Shown here: positions 44,332-53,680 of the stretch, one piece after another | Layout of the letters: every line of letters begins with the position of its first letter | Numbering within the stretch: the first letter of the stretch is position 1 | Program-made: the position numbers and the translations under genes | Source of the DNA: Parerythrobacter aestuarii | GTDB taxonomy: Bacteria; Pseudomonadota; Alphaproteobacteria; Sphingomonadales; Sphingomonadaceae | Direction: 5' to 3' | Assembly: GCF_030140925.1 (NCBI RefSeq) | Contig: NZ_JARBWD010000001.1 | Span: forward strand, 1,302,001 to 1,366,000 | Length of the DNA stretch: 64,000 nt | The notes under the pieces: generated by a model | The model's input: the letters and a program-made list of their open reading frames with translations, nothing else | Told to the model about the DNA's origin: nothing | Database searches by the model: none

Positions 44332-45021
44332 TTAGCGGACGCGCGGGCCGCCAAATGGCAGCGGCGGCGGGGGCCGGCGCGCGCCACGCGGCAGCTGGGC
44401 CTGGTAGGCCCGGCCGCAATGCTCGACGCAATAGGGGAAGCCGGGGTTCACGTCTTCGCCGCAGAAATGGAAATCGGGCTCGCCCGGGTGGCCCATCGGC
44501 CAGCGACAGACCTTGTCGGACAGATCGAGCAGGCTAGTCTTGTCGGCAATCTCGGGGCTCGGCTTGGCCGGCACCAGTCGGCGCGGCGGGGCCGGCGGGA
44601 TCGGCGGCTGCTGGTCGCCGGGACCCTGGCGCAGGAAGCCACCGGGGCCAACCGAAACGATCTTGGGCAAGTCGCTCTGGCCGGCGTTGGGAAGCGGCTG
44701 CGACGGGGTGCCGGAATGGGGATTGCTGGCAGGAGCGGGCGCTGAAGCGGGTTTCGCCGCCGGCTTGGCCGCAACGGGCTTGGCAGCAGGCTTGGCCGCA
44801 GCCTTCTTGGGCGCAGGCTTGGGTGCCGGCTTGGCTGCGGCCTTCTTTTTCTTGTCGTTGGCCTTCACTGGGGACGGTCGCGACTTGAGGCCCAACCGAT
44901 GGGCCTTGCCAATGACCGCATTGCGGCTGACTCCGCCCAGCTCATCGGCGATCTGGCTGGCAGTCGCGCCGCTCTCCCACATTTTCTTGAGCTTCGCGGT
45001 GCGTTCTTCGGTCCAACTCAT
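44332..45021 (-). CDS. gcrA: GcrA cell-cycle regulator
   Basis: The 229-residue protein starts MSWTEERTAKLKKMWESGAT and continues ASQIADELGGVSRNAVIGKAHRLGL, the GcrA helix-turn-helix. A long Lys/Ala/Pro linker follows, then the C-terminal domain with CRWPMGHPGEPDFHFCGED and PYCVEHCGRAY, which binds sigma-70. GcrA activates genes with CcrM-methylated GANTC in alphaproteobacteria. The ATG at 45021 gives the family start. It is divergent from an ABC permease. Confidence 0.96.
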   Translation of the reverse strand: MSWTEERTAKLKKMWESGATASQIADELGGVSRNAVIGKAHRLGLKSRPSPVKANDKKKKAAAKPAPKPAPKKAAAKPAAKPVAAKPAAKPASAPAPASNPHSGTPSQPLPNAGQSDLPKIVSVGPGGFLRQGPGDQQPPIPPAPPRRLVPAKPSPEIADKTSLLDLSDKVCRWPMGHPGEPDFHFCGEDVNPGFPYCVEHCGRAYQAQLPRGARRPPPPLPFGGPRVR

Positions 45022-45117
45022 AAAGGTACTCTTGCCATCCGTATTCGTGTGTGCGGGCCATATAGGAACGATCGGTCCATCTTGCCAGCCTTGCGTCGAG
45101 CGCCTACCCGCGCGTCC

Positions 45118-45999
45118 ATGAGCGATCAAGCGAACACTGGGGCTGAAGGCACTGCCGTCGATAAAGGCACGTCGCCTGCAAGGTTCCGACCTCGTGGTGA
45201 ACCGGTTTTCACCGGGATCAACTGGATAGGGCTGTGGAGCCTGTACCAGAAGGAGGTCCGCCGCTTCATGAAGGTGCAGACGCAGACGATCTGGGCCCCG
45301 GCGGTCACCACCTTGCTGTTCCTGGTCATTTTCTCCGTCGCGCTGGGGCGGTCGGGTCGCGAAGTGCTGGGCGTTCCCTTCGCCAGCTTCGTGGCGCCGG
45401 GGTTGATCGTGATGGGCATGATGCAGAATGCCTTCGCCAATAGCTCTTTCTCGCTCCTGTCGGGCAAGATCCAGGGCACCATTATCGACCTGCTGATGCC
45501 GCCGTTGTCGGAAGGTGAGCTAATGACTGCGATCATCGGTGCGGCTGTCACGCGCTCGATCCTTGTCGGTCTGGCGGTGGCCGTGGCCATGGTGCTGTGG
45601 CCCGGGGTGACGCTCAGCATCGAACATGGCTGGGCCATCGTCTGGTTCGGGCTGATGGGCGCGGTGATGCTGGCGCTGATGGGCCTGATGACCTCGATCT
45701 GGTCGGAAAAGTTTGATCACAATGCCGCCATCACCAACTTCGTAATTGCACCCCTCAGCTTGCTGTCAGGCACATTCTACGTGATCGACAACCTGCATGG
45801 CGTATTCCAGGCGATCAGCCGGGCGAACCCGTTCTTCTACGTGATTTCGGGCTTCCGCTACGGCTTCCTCGCGGAAAGCGACATCGGCGATAGCGGGCAG
45901 CAAGTACTATACGCTGCCCTTGGACTCGGCGTGATGAATCTGGCTTTTGCCTACATCGTGTACCGGGTCCTGAAATCCGGCTGGAAGATCAAGGATTGA
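45118..45999 (+). CDS. ABC-2 type transporter permease
   Basis: The 293-residue protein has six hydrophobic helices and the ABC-2 motif region near MGMMQNAFANSSFSLLSGKIQGTIIDLLMPP, resembling the YadH/NodJ group of exporters. It begins with a polar cytoplasmic leader (MSDQANTGAEG). Its ATPase partner is not adjacent: gcrA lies upstream in the other direction and hspQ follows convergently. It must pair with a distant ATP-binding gene. Confidence 0.87.
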   Translation: MSDQANTGAEGTAVDKGTSPARFRPRGEPVFTGINWIGLWSLYQKEVRRFMKVQTQTIWAPAVTTLLFLVIFSVALGRSGREVLGVPFASFVAPGLIVMGMMQNAFANSSFSLLSGKIQGTIIDLLMPPLSEGELMTAIIGAAVTRSILVGLAVAVAMVLWPGVTLSIEHGWAIVWFGLMGAVMLALMGLMTSIWSEKFDHNAAITNFVIAPLSLLSGTFYVIDNLHGVFQAISRANPFFYVISGFRYGFLAESDIGDSGQQVLYAALGLGVMNLAFAYIVYRVLKSGWKIKD

Positions 46000-46008
46000 T
46001 GCCGGCGG

Positions 46009-46389
46009 TCAGTGTGTAAGTGCGCGGCGCATCTTGTAGCGACCGCGATCGAAGCCTTCGAACAACTCCGGGATCTGCGGGTGGTCGATCGGACCACCAT
46101 CGCCATCGGCCACGAGGTTCTGCTGGCTGACATAGGCGACGTAGGACGATTCGTCGTTCTCGGCGAGCAGGTGGTAATAGGGCTGGTCGCGCCGTGGCCG
46201 GATTTCCTGCGGGATTGATTCGTACCATTCTTCGCTATTGGCGAAGACCGGGTCGATATCGAAAATCACACCGCGGAAATCGAACAGGCGATGGCGCACG
46301 ACATCGCCAATGGCGAAACGTGTGCTGAGCTTGCGGGGAGCCTCGATCTGGCGACCGGCTTGCGGCGAGAAGAAAATCGCGCTGTCCAT
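46009..46389 (-). CDS. hspQ: HspQ/YccV heat-shock protein
   Basis: The 126-residue protein has the YccV-like domain: TRFAIGDVVRHRLFDFRGVIFDIDPVFANSEEWYESIP and QPYYHLLAENDESSYVAYVSQQNLV. HspQ acts as a specificity factor for Lon in E. coli relatives, and the domain is also known as hemimethylated-DNA-binding. The ATG at 46389 gives the expected N-terminus plus a short extension. It is convergent with the permease. Confidence 0.93.
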   Translation of the reverse strand: MDSAIFFSPQAGRQIEAPRKLSTRFAIGDVVRHRLFDFRGVIFDIDPVFANSEEWYESIPQEIRPRRDQPYYHLLAENDESSYVAYVSQQNLVADGDGGPIDHPQIPELFEGFDRGRYKMRRALTH

Positions 46390-46535
46390 CGCGCAAATAT
46401 AGGTCAAGTTTGCAGGTGCACAATGGGACCAAGGTCCCGGTCCCCCGATTTCGCGCAAAACGGGGCTTGGCAAGGGCGTTGCTCTCGGCTAGCAGCGCGC
46501 CCTTCGACCGGTCCGGAATTCGGTCCGCTCCTCGC

Positions 46536-46627
<92 letters not shown>

Positions 46628-46895
46628 TCCTAGCAGCATTTCTCCCTGAGCCAGGTCGCGACGCCGGGTCATCATCGAACACTCGCTGAAGCGACGTTTC
46701 ACGGCCCCATTACTGCTGTGACCAGAGGACCTCGGTCCAGCCGGTCGAACGGGCCGGCGACAGCGGCAAGGCAAAGCAGCTGCCAGGCCATTGAGCCGGT
46801 CGCTTCTTCCACCGTGCATCCACTGCTTGCTGGCGGCGGCGCGGTGTTCATCTTGCCGTCATGGGCATGTTCTCTAAGATGATCCGGGGACGGTT

Positions 46896-47549
46896 ATGGA
46901 GGGCTCGGTGATTCTTTCTCGATCGGGCCGGCTTGCCTTGATTGCTTTGCTGGCCCTGGCATCTGCTCCCGTGCGGGCGGACGTCATGGAAATCGGAGAT
47001 GATGGCGCGCGCTGGGTAGCGGGCGGGCCGGGTGCTGTACCCGGCAGGTCGGAGCTTTCCGCCCTCCAAGCACAAGACGGCAAGAAAGTGGTTGTCGAAG
47101 CCGATATTCCTGCGGTCGCCATTTCCGATCCTGCGCTGCACGCACTTGGCATCCCCTTGATATACCAGGCCAAGGTGCTTGAACTTGCCAATCGCTTCGA
47201 CCTTAGCCCGAGCCTGATCGAAGCGCTGGTGTGGCAGGAAAGCCGCTGGCGCCATGGTGCGATCTCGAGCGCCGGGGCACGCGGACTGGCGCAACTCATG
47301 CCGGGGACCGCGCGGTACCTCGGTGTCGATGCCGATGATGCGTTGCAGAACCTCGAAGGTGGAGCGCGCTACCTGCGCGAACAACTCGACACCTTCGATG
47401 GCGATCTCGAGAAGGCACTGGCGGCCTACAACGCTGGGCCCGGCCGCGTGATCGCTGCGGGCGGCGTTCCCAATATTCGCGAGACCAGACTTTATGTTGC
47501 GGCCATCATGGGGCGCTTGTCCGATCATTCCCGGAAGGAATACCAGTAG
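46896..47549 (+). CDS. virB1: VirB1-like lytic transglycosylase
   Basis: The 217-residue protein has a signal peptide (ending VRAD, residue 29) and an SLT domain: LIEALVWQESRWRHGAISSAGARGLAQLMPGTARYLG with the catalytic Glu in QESRW, and ALAAYNAGPGRV. It opens peptidoglycan for secretion-system assembly. GGGGA precedes the ATG. It is the first gene of virB1-B2-B3-B4-B6-B9-B10-B11, all in the same direction. Confidence 0.9.
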   Translation: MEGSVILSRSGRLALIALLALASAPVRADVMEIGDDGARWVAGGPGAVPGRSELSALQAQDGKKVVVEADIPAVAISDPALHALGIPLIYQAKVLELANRFDLSPSLIEALVWQESRWRHGAISSAGARGLAQLMPGTARYLGVDADDALQNLEGGARYLREQLDTFDGDLEKALAAYNAGPGRVIAAGGVPNIRETRLYVAAIMGRLSDHSRKEYQ

Positions 47550-47550
47550 A

Positions 47551-47841
47551 ATGCGTTTGATCACCCGTCTGGCAGCGCTGGCAGCCCTGATCTTCCCCAC
47601 CACCGTGCTGGCAGCCGATCCGGCAGGTTCAGGTCCGGTCGTCAATGCGCTGGCCTGGCTGCAGGGTACGCTGCTGGGTTCGGTTGCGACGGCCGTGGCG
47701 GTCATGGCCGTCGCTGCCGTCGGCTTCATGATGCTGACCGGCCGTATCAACTGGCGCTTCGGCGCGACCGTGATCATAGGCGTCTTCATCCTGTTCGGCG
47801 CGACCACCATCGTGGCCGGCATCCAGAGCGCGGCGGGCTGA
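47551..47841 (+). CDS. virB2: VirB2-like pilin
   Basis: The 96-residue protein has a signal peptide (LAALAALIFPTTVLA, cleavage near residue 21) and two hydrophobic segments in the mature part separated by TGRINWRFG, the standard VirB2/TrbC pilin layout. It starts one base after the virB1 stop. Confidence 0.88.
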   Translation: MRLITRLAALAALIFPTTVLAADPAGSGPVVNALAWLQGTLLGSVATAVAVMAVAAVGFMMLTGRINWRFGATVIIGVFILFGATTIVAGIQSAAG

Positions 47842-47847
47842 GCTGAC

Positions 47848-48132
47848 GTGACCGATCTCGTCCGCCATCCGGTCCATCGCGCACTGACTCGGCCCCAGAT
47901 GTTCGCCGGGGTGACGATGAACTTCTTCATCATCAATTTGATGGTGACGACGATCGCTTTCCTGATCCTGAAAAGCTTCTGGATCATTCCCATCCCGATC
48001 GTCACCCACGCGATCGGCTATTTCGTGAGCCTGCGCGAGCCGCGCGTGTTCGACCTGTGGATTACCAAGGTTTCGATGTGCCCGCGGGTGAAGAACTATA
48101 AGCGCTGGGGGTGCAACAGCTATGCACCCTGA
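47848..48132 (+). CDS. virB3: VirB3-like inner-membrane protein
   Basis: The 94-residue protein starts at a GTG and opens VTDLVRHPVHRALTRPQMFAG, the VirB3 signature, followed by two adjacent hydrophobic helices (about 25-60) and a short tail (EPRVFDLWITKV). VirB3 works with VirB4 at the inner membrane. It lies 6 bp after virB2 and 18 bp before virB4. Confidence 0.92.
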   Translation: MTDLVRHPVHRALTRPQMFAGVTMNFFIINLMVTTIAFLILKSFWIIPIPIVTHAIGYFVSLREPRVFDLWITKVSMCPRVKNYKRWGCNSYAP

Positions 48133-48150
48133 CCTGGAAAGAGCAGCCCG

Positions 48151-50583
48151 ATGAGCAACTGGATCGGCCCCGCCAGCTGGAGCGAGAAGGAAGCTCGCGC
48201 CGGCGACCGGCTGCCCTATGCCCGGCTGGAGGATGAGAACACGCTGTTGCTGCGCGATGGCTCGCTGATGACGGTTATCCAGGTGCCGGGCTTGCTGTTC
48301 GAGACCGAGGATTCCGAAGCGCTCAACGCCCATGCCGCGACCCGCGAAGTGGTACTGCGCTCGACGCTGGATTCGCGTTTCGTGCTCTATCACCACGTTA
48401 TCCGCCGGCGGGTGGCGATCGAGCTGCAAAGCGAATTCCCTGATCCGCTGAGCCGGCATATCGACGCCCGCTGGCAGGAGAAGCTCGGATCGGGCTCGCT
48501 GTTCATCAACGACCAGTTCATCACCCTGATCCGCCGTCCGGCGCGGGGCAAGGCCGGTTTAGCCGAACGGATGGGCAAGTTCTTCAGCCGCCGCGGGCAG
48601 GACGAGCTCACCGCCGATCCGCGTGACCTGCGCTCGCTCAAGGCGGCGATCGGCGGGCTGCTGGCGTCGCTGCAGGCCTATGGCGCGAGCGTGCTGGGCG
48701 AATATTCCGGGCCCTCGGGCGCGACCAACAGCGAGCTGCTGGAGCTGCTCTCCGCGCTCTACAATGGCGAGATGCGTCCGGTGCGCAAGCCGGCGGACGA
48801 TACCGATGTCGGCTTCATGCTGCCTTATCGCCGGGTCTCGTTCGGCTTGGACGCGCTGGAGCAGCGCGGGGCGGGGCAGCCCGATTTCTCCGCGATCCTG
48901 AGCCTCAAGGACTATCCCGAAGCGACCTCGCCGGGCCTTCTCGACGGGTTGCTGCGGCTGCCCTGCGAGATGATCGTGACGGAGACCTACGCCCCGCAGG
49001 AGCGGACGACCGCGCGCGAGCGGATCGACCTGTCGCTGCGCCGGCTGCGCTCGGTCGACGAGGAAGCGACCGCCGAACGCGTCGACATGATGGCGGCGCG
49101 CGACGCGCTGGGCAATGGCGCGGTCGGCTTCGGCGACCATCACCTTTCCGTGCTGGTGCGCGAAAGCAACCTGGCCCGGCTCGACGATGCCAGCGCCGCC
49201 TGCGCCGCTGCACTGGCCGATACCGGCGCGGTGGTAGTGCGCGAGGACACCAATCTCGAACCCGCCTTCTGGGCGCAGTTCCCCGGCAACGAGAAATATG
49301 TCGTGCGCCGGGCGATGATCTCCAGCGCCAACATGGCGAGCTTCGGTTCGCTCCATGGCTTTGCGCTGGGTCAGGCCGAAGGCAACCACTGGGGCGATGC
49401 CGTGACGCTGCTGGAGACGACCAGCGCGACGCCGTTCTTCTTCAACTTCCACAATGGCGACCTGGGCAATTTCAGTGTCATCGGCCCGTCGGGTTCGGGC
49501 AAGACCGTGGTGATGAATTTCCTCGCCGCACAGGCGCAGAAGTTCAAGCCGCGCACCATCCTGTTCGACAAGGATCGCGGGGCCGAGCTGTTTATTCGCG
49601 GGATCGGCGGTCGGTATGACCGGATCTATGCCGGCGAGCCGACCGGTTTCAACCCGCTGGCGCTGCCCGATACCGCCGCCAACCGGGCCTTCCTGCGCAA
49701 CTGGCTCGGCGTGCTGCTCAAGGCCGATGGCCCGGAAGAGCTGCAGATGATCGCCCATGCGGTCGACGCGGCTTACGAGAACGATGCCTCGCTGCGCCGC
49801 CTGCGGCACTTCCGCGAGCTGCTTAGCGGTTCACGCCGCCCCGAGGCGGGCGACCTCGCCGATCGCCTCAGTGCCTGGATCAACTCGGGCGAGAACGCCT
49901 GGCTGTTCGACAACGAACTGGACCGGCTCGATCTCGACAACCGGGTGCTCGGCTTCGACATGACCGCGCTGCTGGAGAATCCCAAGCTGCGCACGCCGAC
50001 CATGATGTACCTGTTCCACCGCATCGACGAGCGGTTGGACGGGCAGCCGACCATGATCCTGATCGACGAGGGCTGGAAAGCGCTTGACGACGAGGTCTTC
50101 GCCGCGCGCATCCGCGACTGGCTCAAGACGCTGCGCAAGCGCAACGCGCTGGTCGGTTTCGCGACCCAGAGCGCCGCCGATGCGCTTGAGAGCCGCATCT
50201 CCACCGCGCTGGTCGAACAAACCGCGACGATGATCTTCATGCCCAACAGCCGAGCGCGGGCGGAGGATTATTGCGACGGTTTCGGCCTTACCAGCCACGA
50301 GCTGGCGCTGATCCGCTCGCTGCCGGCGCACAGCCGCTGCTTCCTGGTCCGCCAGCCCGATGCCAGCGTCGTGGTCAGGCTCGACCTCTCCGGCGCGCCC
50401 GAAGTGCTGACCGTCCTTTCGGGCCGCGAAGGCACAGTGCGGCGGCTCGACCTGCTGCGCGAAGCAGTGGGCGACAATCCGGCCGACTGGTTCCCGGCGC
50501 TGACCGGCCATGCCTGGCCGCTGCCCGCCGAGACTGAGGCTGACCTGCCCGAAGTCACTGCCTTCAAGCAGGCTGCCGAATGA
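48151..50583 (+). CDS. virB4: VirB4 ATPase
   Basis: The 810-residue protein has the CagE/TrbE N-terminal region and a RecA-like ATPase domain with Walker A GPSGSGKT (about residues 446-453), a Walker B in TMILIDEGWKALDD, and the later FATQSAADAL. VirB4 powers pilus and channel assembly. The gene is full length and overlaps virB6 by four bases (ATGA). Confidence 0.95.
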   Translation: MSNWIGPASWSEKEARAGDRLPYARLEDENTLLLRDGSLMTVIQVPGLLFETEDSEALNAHAATREVVLRSTLDSRFVLYHHVIRRRVAIELQSEFPDPLSRHIDARWQEKLGSGSLFINDQFITLIRRPARGKAGLAERMGKFFSRRGQDELTADPRDLRSLKAAIGGLLASLQAYGASVLGEYSGPSGATNSELLELLSALYNGEMRPVRKPADDTDVGFMLPYRRVSFGLDALEQRGAGQPDFSAILSLKDYPEATSPGLLDGLLRLPCEMIVTETYAPQERTTARERIDLSLRRLRSVDEEATAERVDMMAARDALGNGAVGFGDHHLSVLVRESNLARLDDASAACAAALADTGAVVVREDTNLEPAFWAQFPGNEKYVVRRAMISSANMASFGSLHGFALGQAEGNHWGDAVTLLETTSATPFFFNFHNGDLGNFSVIGPSGSGKTVVMNFLAAQAQKFKPRTILFDKDRGAELFIRGIGGRYDRIYAGEPTGFNPLALPDTAANRAFLRNWLGVLLKADGPEELQMIAHAVDAAYENDASLRRLRHFRELLSGSRRPEAGDLADRLSAWINSGENAWLFDNELDRLDLDNRVLGFDMTALLENPKLRTPTMMYLFHRIDERLDGQPTMILIDEGWKALDDEVFAARIRDWLKTLRKRNALVGFATQSAADALESRISTALVEQTATMIFMPNSRARAEDYCDGFGLTSHELALIRSLPAHSRCFLVRQPDASVVVRLDLSGAPEVLTVLSGREGTVRRLDLLREAVGDNPADWFPALTGHAWPLPAETEADLPEVTAFKQAAE

Positions 50584-51752
50584 GCGCGCAGTGCGATCTT
50601 GCAATGTCGGAAGCGGCCGGCGGGATCGCCGCCGCGCTGCAGGCTGTCGACTGCGTCGCTTCCGAGGTCACTAGCGCGGCTTTCGGGCGACTGTTTGCAC
50701 CCGGTGGACAACTTGCGACGGTTCTTACGATCCTGCTCACCCTCTACGTCATTTTCTTCGCCCTGGCACTTATCACCGGGCGATCGAACCTGAGCGTGAG
50801 GTCCATGTTGCCGCGGATCATCCTTGTCGGGATGGTACTCACCTTCTCAACCAGCTGGGCGGCATTCCAGAGCGTGGTCTGGAACCTGGCGCTGGGCGGT
50901 CCCGACTGGCTTGCGGGCGTCCTGACCGGGGACCGAGGGTCTGCCACCATGACCTTCGCCAGCAAGGTGGACGTGGTGTTTCTCGCCGTCGAGCAGGCTT
51001 CGCAGGGCCAGATGGATTTTGAGGCATTTTCGCCGCCGGGTATGTTGTGGCTGGGGGCCTTGCTTTTCATGCTGGGCACGGTGGGTGTGCTGGTAACGGC
51101 CCGAATTGCACTGGCAGTCTTGGTCGCGCTGGGGCCGATCTTCATCGCGATGGCCCTGTTCCAGGGCACCCGAGGCATGTTCACCGGCTGGCTCAAAGGG
51201 CTGGTTATGCTGGCGTTGACACCGCTGTTCGCGGTGCTGGCAGGAAGCGTGATGCTGGAGCTGTCGGTACCGATCCTTTCGGCCCTGACGCAGGCGCAAG
51301 GTGAGATCCCGGCGCGCCCGGCAATCGCATTCTTCATGGTCGGCGCGGTGCATGTCGCGCTGATGGCGATGGTGCTCAAGGTCGCTGGCACCATGGTGGC
51401 CGGCTGGCGTGTCTTCGGCATGGTCTCCGAACCGGGCGAGCGGAGCGGCAAATCGGCGGTAGCCGACGCGCCCACTATGGTAGTCCGCACCGAACAGGCC
51501 GCCGCCGCGCAGGTCCCCGCCGGGACGACCGTCACCAGCGCCCGCCGCACCGCCGCAGCTGCCGCGATGCCCTATCTCGCCGCCAACGACAGTGGTGCCA
51601 GTCAGCCCGCCAGCGTCCGTGAAACCCGCATCGTTGCTGCCACCACTGCAGGGGGGCAGGTCAGCCCCGCATCTTTGCCAGCCTCGCGCACGCGCGGGCT
51701 CGGCACGCGCTTCAGGGCAGCGCCCCATCGCCCTGTGGAGAAGCTGAAATGA
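50580..51752 (+). CDS. virB6: VirB6/TrbL-like channel protein
   Basis: The 390-residue protein has about six hydrophobic helices between residues 45 and 285 and a polar Ala/Thr/Arg-rich C-terminal tail of about 100 residues. The GPDWLAGVL and ALGPIFIAMALFQGTRGMFTGWLKGL segments are VirB6-like. It forms part of the inner-membrane channel. It overlaps both virB4 and virB9 by ATGA. No virB5 gene precedes it. Confidence 0.9.
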   Translation: MSAQCDLAMSEAAGGIAAALQAVDCVASEVTSAAFGRLFAPGGQLATVLTILLTLYVIFFALALITGRSNLSVRSMLPRIILVGMVLTFSTSWAAFQSVVWNLALGGPDWLAGVLTGDRGSATMTFASKVDVVFLAVEQASQGQMDFEAFSPPGMLWLGALLFMLGTVGVLVTARIALAVLVALGPIFIAMALFQGTRGMFTGWLKGLVMLALTPLFAVLAGSVMLELSVPILSALTQAQGEIPARPAIAFFMVGAVHVALMAMVLKVAGTMVAGWRVFGMVSEPGERSGKSAVADAPTMVVRTEQAAAAQVPAGTTVTSARRTAAAAAMPYLAANDSGASQPASVRETRIVAATTAGGQVSPASLPASRTRGLGTRFRAAPHRPVEKLK

Positions 51753-52534
51753 ACCGCGCTGCCATCCCCGCCGCGCTCGCGATGCTGCTTGCTGCGACCC
51801 CGCTGGCGGCACAGGATTCGCGCCTGGTCGAAGTCGAATATGACGAAGCGCGGATCTTCACCATCCAGGGCCGCACCAAGGTGCAGGCGACGATCCAGTT
51901 CGGCGAGGACGAAGCGATCGAGAATGTCGCCATCGGCGATTCCGCTGCCTGGCAGGTGACTCCCAACAAGCGCGCGAACCTGCTGTTTGTGAAGCCGCTG
52001 GAGCCGACCGCGTCGACCAACATGACCGTGGTGACCAACAAGCGCACCTACCTGTTCGACCTCGTTGCAAGCCCCAAGGCCAAACCGCTCTACATCCTCA
52101 GCTTTTCCTATCCCGAGGAAGAGATGGAGGCAGCGGCGCAACTGGCTGCATCTGGGCAGGCCAACCCGGTCGAGATGGCGGCGGCTACCGATCCCTATGC
52201 GGTGGTCGATCCTGCCGCGCTCAACTGGGAATGGCAGAAGACCGGCGATGCCAATCTGTTCCCGGCGCGTGCCTTCGACGATGGCGATGCTACCTTCCTC
52301 GAATGGAATGAGGGCGTGCCTGTCCCGGCGATTCTGGTGAAGGATTTCGAAGGCACCGAAGGCCCGGTCAATTTTACCGTGCGCGGCAACACCGTGGTGG
52401 TCGACGGAGTCCCGCGAGAGATCATCCTGCGCTCGGGCGAAGAGATCGCGACGCTGGTCAACACCGGCCCTACGCGCCAGGAAAAGCTCCCCAGCCAGGC
52501 CTCGCTTGGCGGTGAGCAGCAGAAGAAGCGATAG
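51749..52534 (+). CDS. virB9: VirB9-like outer-membrane core protein
   Basis: The 261-residue protein has a signal peptide (ending LAAQDS, about residue 20), then the VirB9/CagX pattern: YDEARIFTIQGRTKVQATIQFGEDE, GDSAAWQVTPNKRANLLFVKPLEPTASTNMTVVTNKRTYLFDL, and the C-terminal domain with ARAFDDGDATFLEW and ILRSGEE. VirB9 forms the outer-membrane core complex with VirB7 and VirB10; no VirB7 gene was found. virB8, which normally precedes virB9, is also absent. Confidence 0.92.
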   Translation: MNRAAIPAALAMLLAATPLAAQDSRLVEVEYDEARIFTIQGRTKVQATIQFGEDEAIENVAIGDSAAWQVTPNKRANLLFVKPLEPTASTNMTVVTNKRTYLFDLVASPKAKPLYILSFSYPEEEMEAAAQLAASGQANPVEMAAATDPYAVVDPAALNWEWQKTGDANLFPARAFDDGDATFLEWNEGVPVPAILVKDFEGTEGPVNFTVRGNTVVVDGVPREIILRSGEEIATLVNTGPTRQEKLPSQASLGGEQQKKR

Positions 52535-52548
52535 GAAGGATACCAGTC

Positions 52549-53670
52549 ATGCGCCTTGCCATGCGTCTTCCGGAAAAGCCCGCCGCCAGCGGTGCCGCCA
52601 ATGATCTCGACCCGCGCGAGATCGTGGATAGCGATGTGACCGATCTTGCCTCGCGCACCGCTTATCCGGCCGTCGCGGCGAAGAGCGGGCGGTCCGATGC
52701 GCTGGGGCTGGTGGCGGGGATCGCCATCGTCGCCGCATTGGGAGGGGTGACGTTCTGGAGCATGAACGCCGCGCAGGTGCCGCCGCAACAAGGCGTGGGG
52801 AGTGCCGATGTTGCACCCCAGGCCGTCGCTCCAGAACCGGTGCAGGCGCAGCCACCGGCTCCGGCGGCCCAGCCGGCAATCGCGCCGCGCCCCGATCCGG
52901 CCCCGGCTGCGGTGCTGGCGCGCGATCCCAATGCTGCGACGATGGCAGTGCTCAACCCTAATAGCGCCCCGACGCTGGTGTTCGATTCCAGCGCCCGCGC
53001 GACGTCGCCTGTTGCCGGGCCTCCGGGCACGGCTTCGGCCACGGAGGGTGGCGGCGCGACCGGAAATTCGGTCAATGACTTCGCGAGCCGTATCGGCGGG
53101 GTAGGTGGCGGTCCGGCGCAGGCGACCGCCATGGTCAACCCGACGACCACGGTGACCCAGGGCACGTTGATCCCGGCGGTGCTGGAAACGGCTATCGATA
53201 CCGATGTGCCGGGCTATGTCCGTGCGGTGGTGAGCCAGGACGTGCGCAGCTTTGACGGCAGGAACGTGCTGGTGCCGCGCTCGAGCCGCCTGATCGGGCA
53301 ATACCAATCGGGCGTGCAGGGCGGGCAGAAGCGCGCCTATGTCATCTGGACCCGGCTGATCCGGCCCGATGGTGCGTCGGTCAATTTGCAGTCCCCTGCC
53401 GTGGGCTTCGACGGCACCACGGGCCTCAAGGGCGATGTCGACGGGCGCTTCTTCCAGCGCTTCGGCTCGGCGCTGCTGCTGTCGGTCGTGGGCGGGCTGT
53501 CGACCATCGCCAGTGGCGGTGCCTCGGTGGTGATCGGCGGGGCCGGCAACGGTGCGGCGGCGGCGGCAGTGCAGCAGGACAGCCAGGTCGGCCCGCGCAT
53601 CCGCGTGCGGCAGGGCGAGCCGATCCGTGTGTTCACTGCGCGCGACCTCGACTTCTCGCCGGTGATGTGA
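52549..53670 (+). CDS. virB10: VirB10-like scaffold protein
   Basis: The 373-residue protein has a cytoplasmic N-terminus, one transmembrane helix (about residues 47-66), a Pro/Ala-rich periplasmic linker (about 80-130), and the TrbI domain with LIPAVLETAIDTDVPGYVRAVVSQDVRSFDGRN and LVPRSSRLIGQYQSGVQGGQKR. It spans both membranes in the core complex. AGGAAGGA precedes the ATG. Confidence 0.93.
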   Translation: MRLAMRLPEKPAASGAANDLDPREIVDSDVTDLASRTAYPAVAAKSGRSDALGLVAGIAIVAALGGVTFWSMNAAQVPPQQGVGSADVAPQAVAPEPVQAQPPAPAAQPAIAPRPDPAPAAVLARDPNAATMAVLNPNSAPTLVFDSSARATSPVAGPPGTASATEGGGATGNSVNDFASRIGGVGGGPAQATAMVNPTTTVTQGTLIPAVLETAIDTDVPGYVRAVVSQDVRSFDGRNVLVPRSSRLIGQYQSGVQGGQKRAYVIWTRLIRPDGASVNLQSPAVGFDGTTGLKGDVDGRFFQRFGSALLLSVVGGLSTIASGGASVVIGGAGNGAAAAAVQQDSQVGPRIRVRQGEPIRVFTARDLDFSPVM

Positions 53671-53680
53671 GCCACGATCC

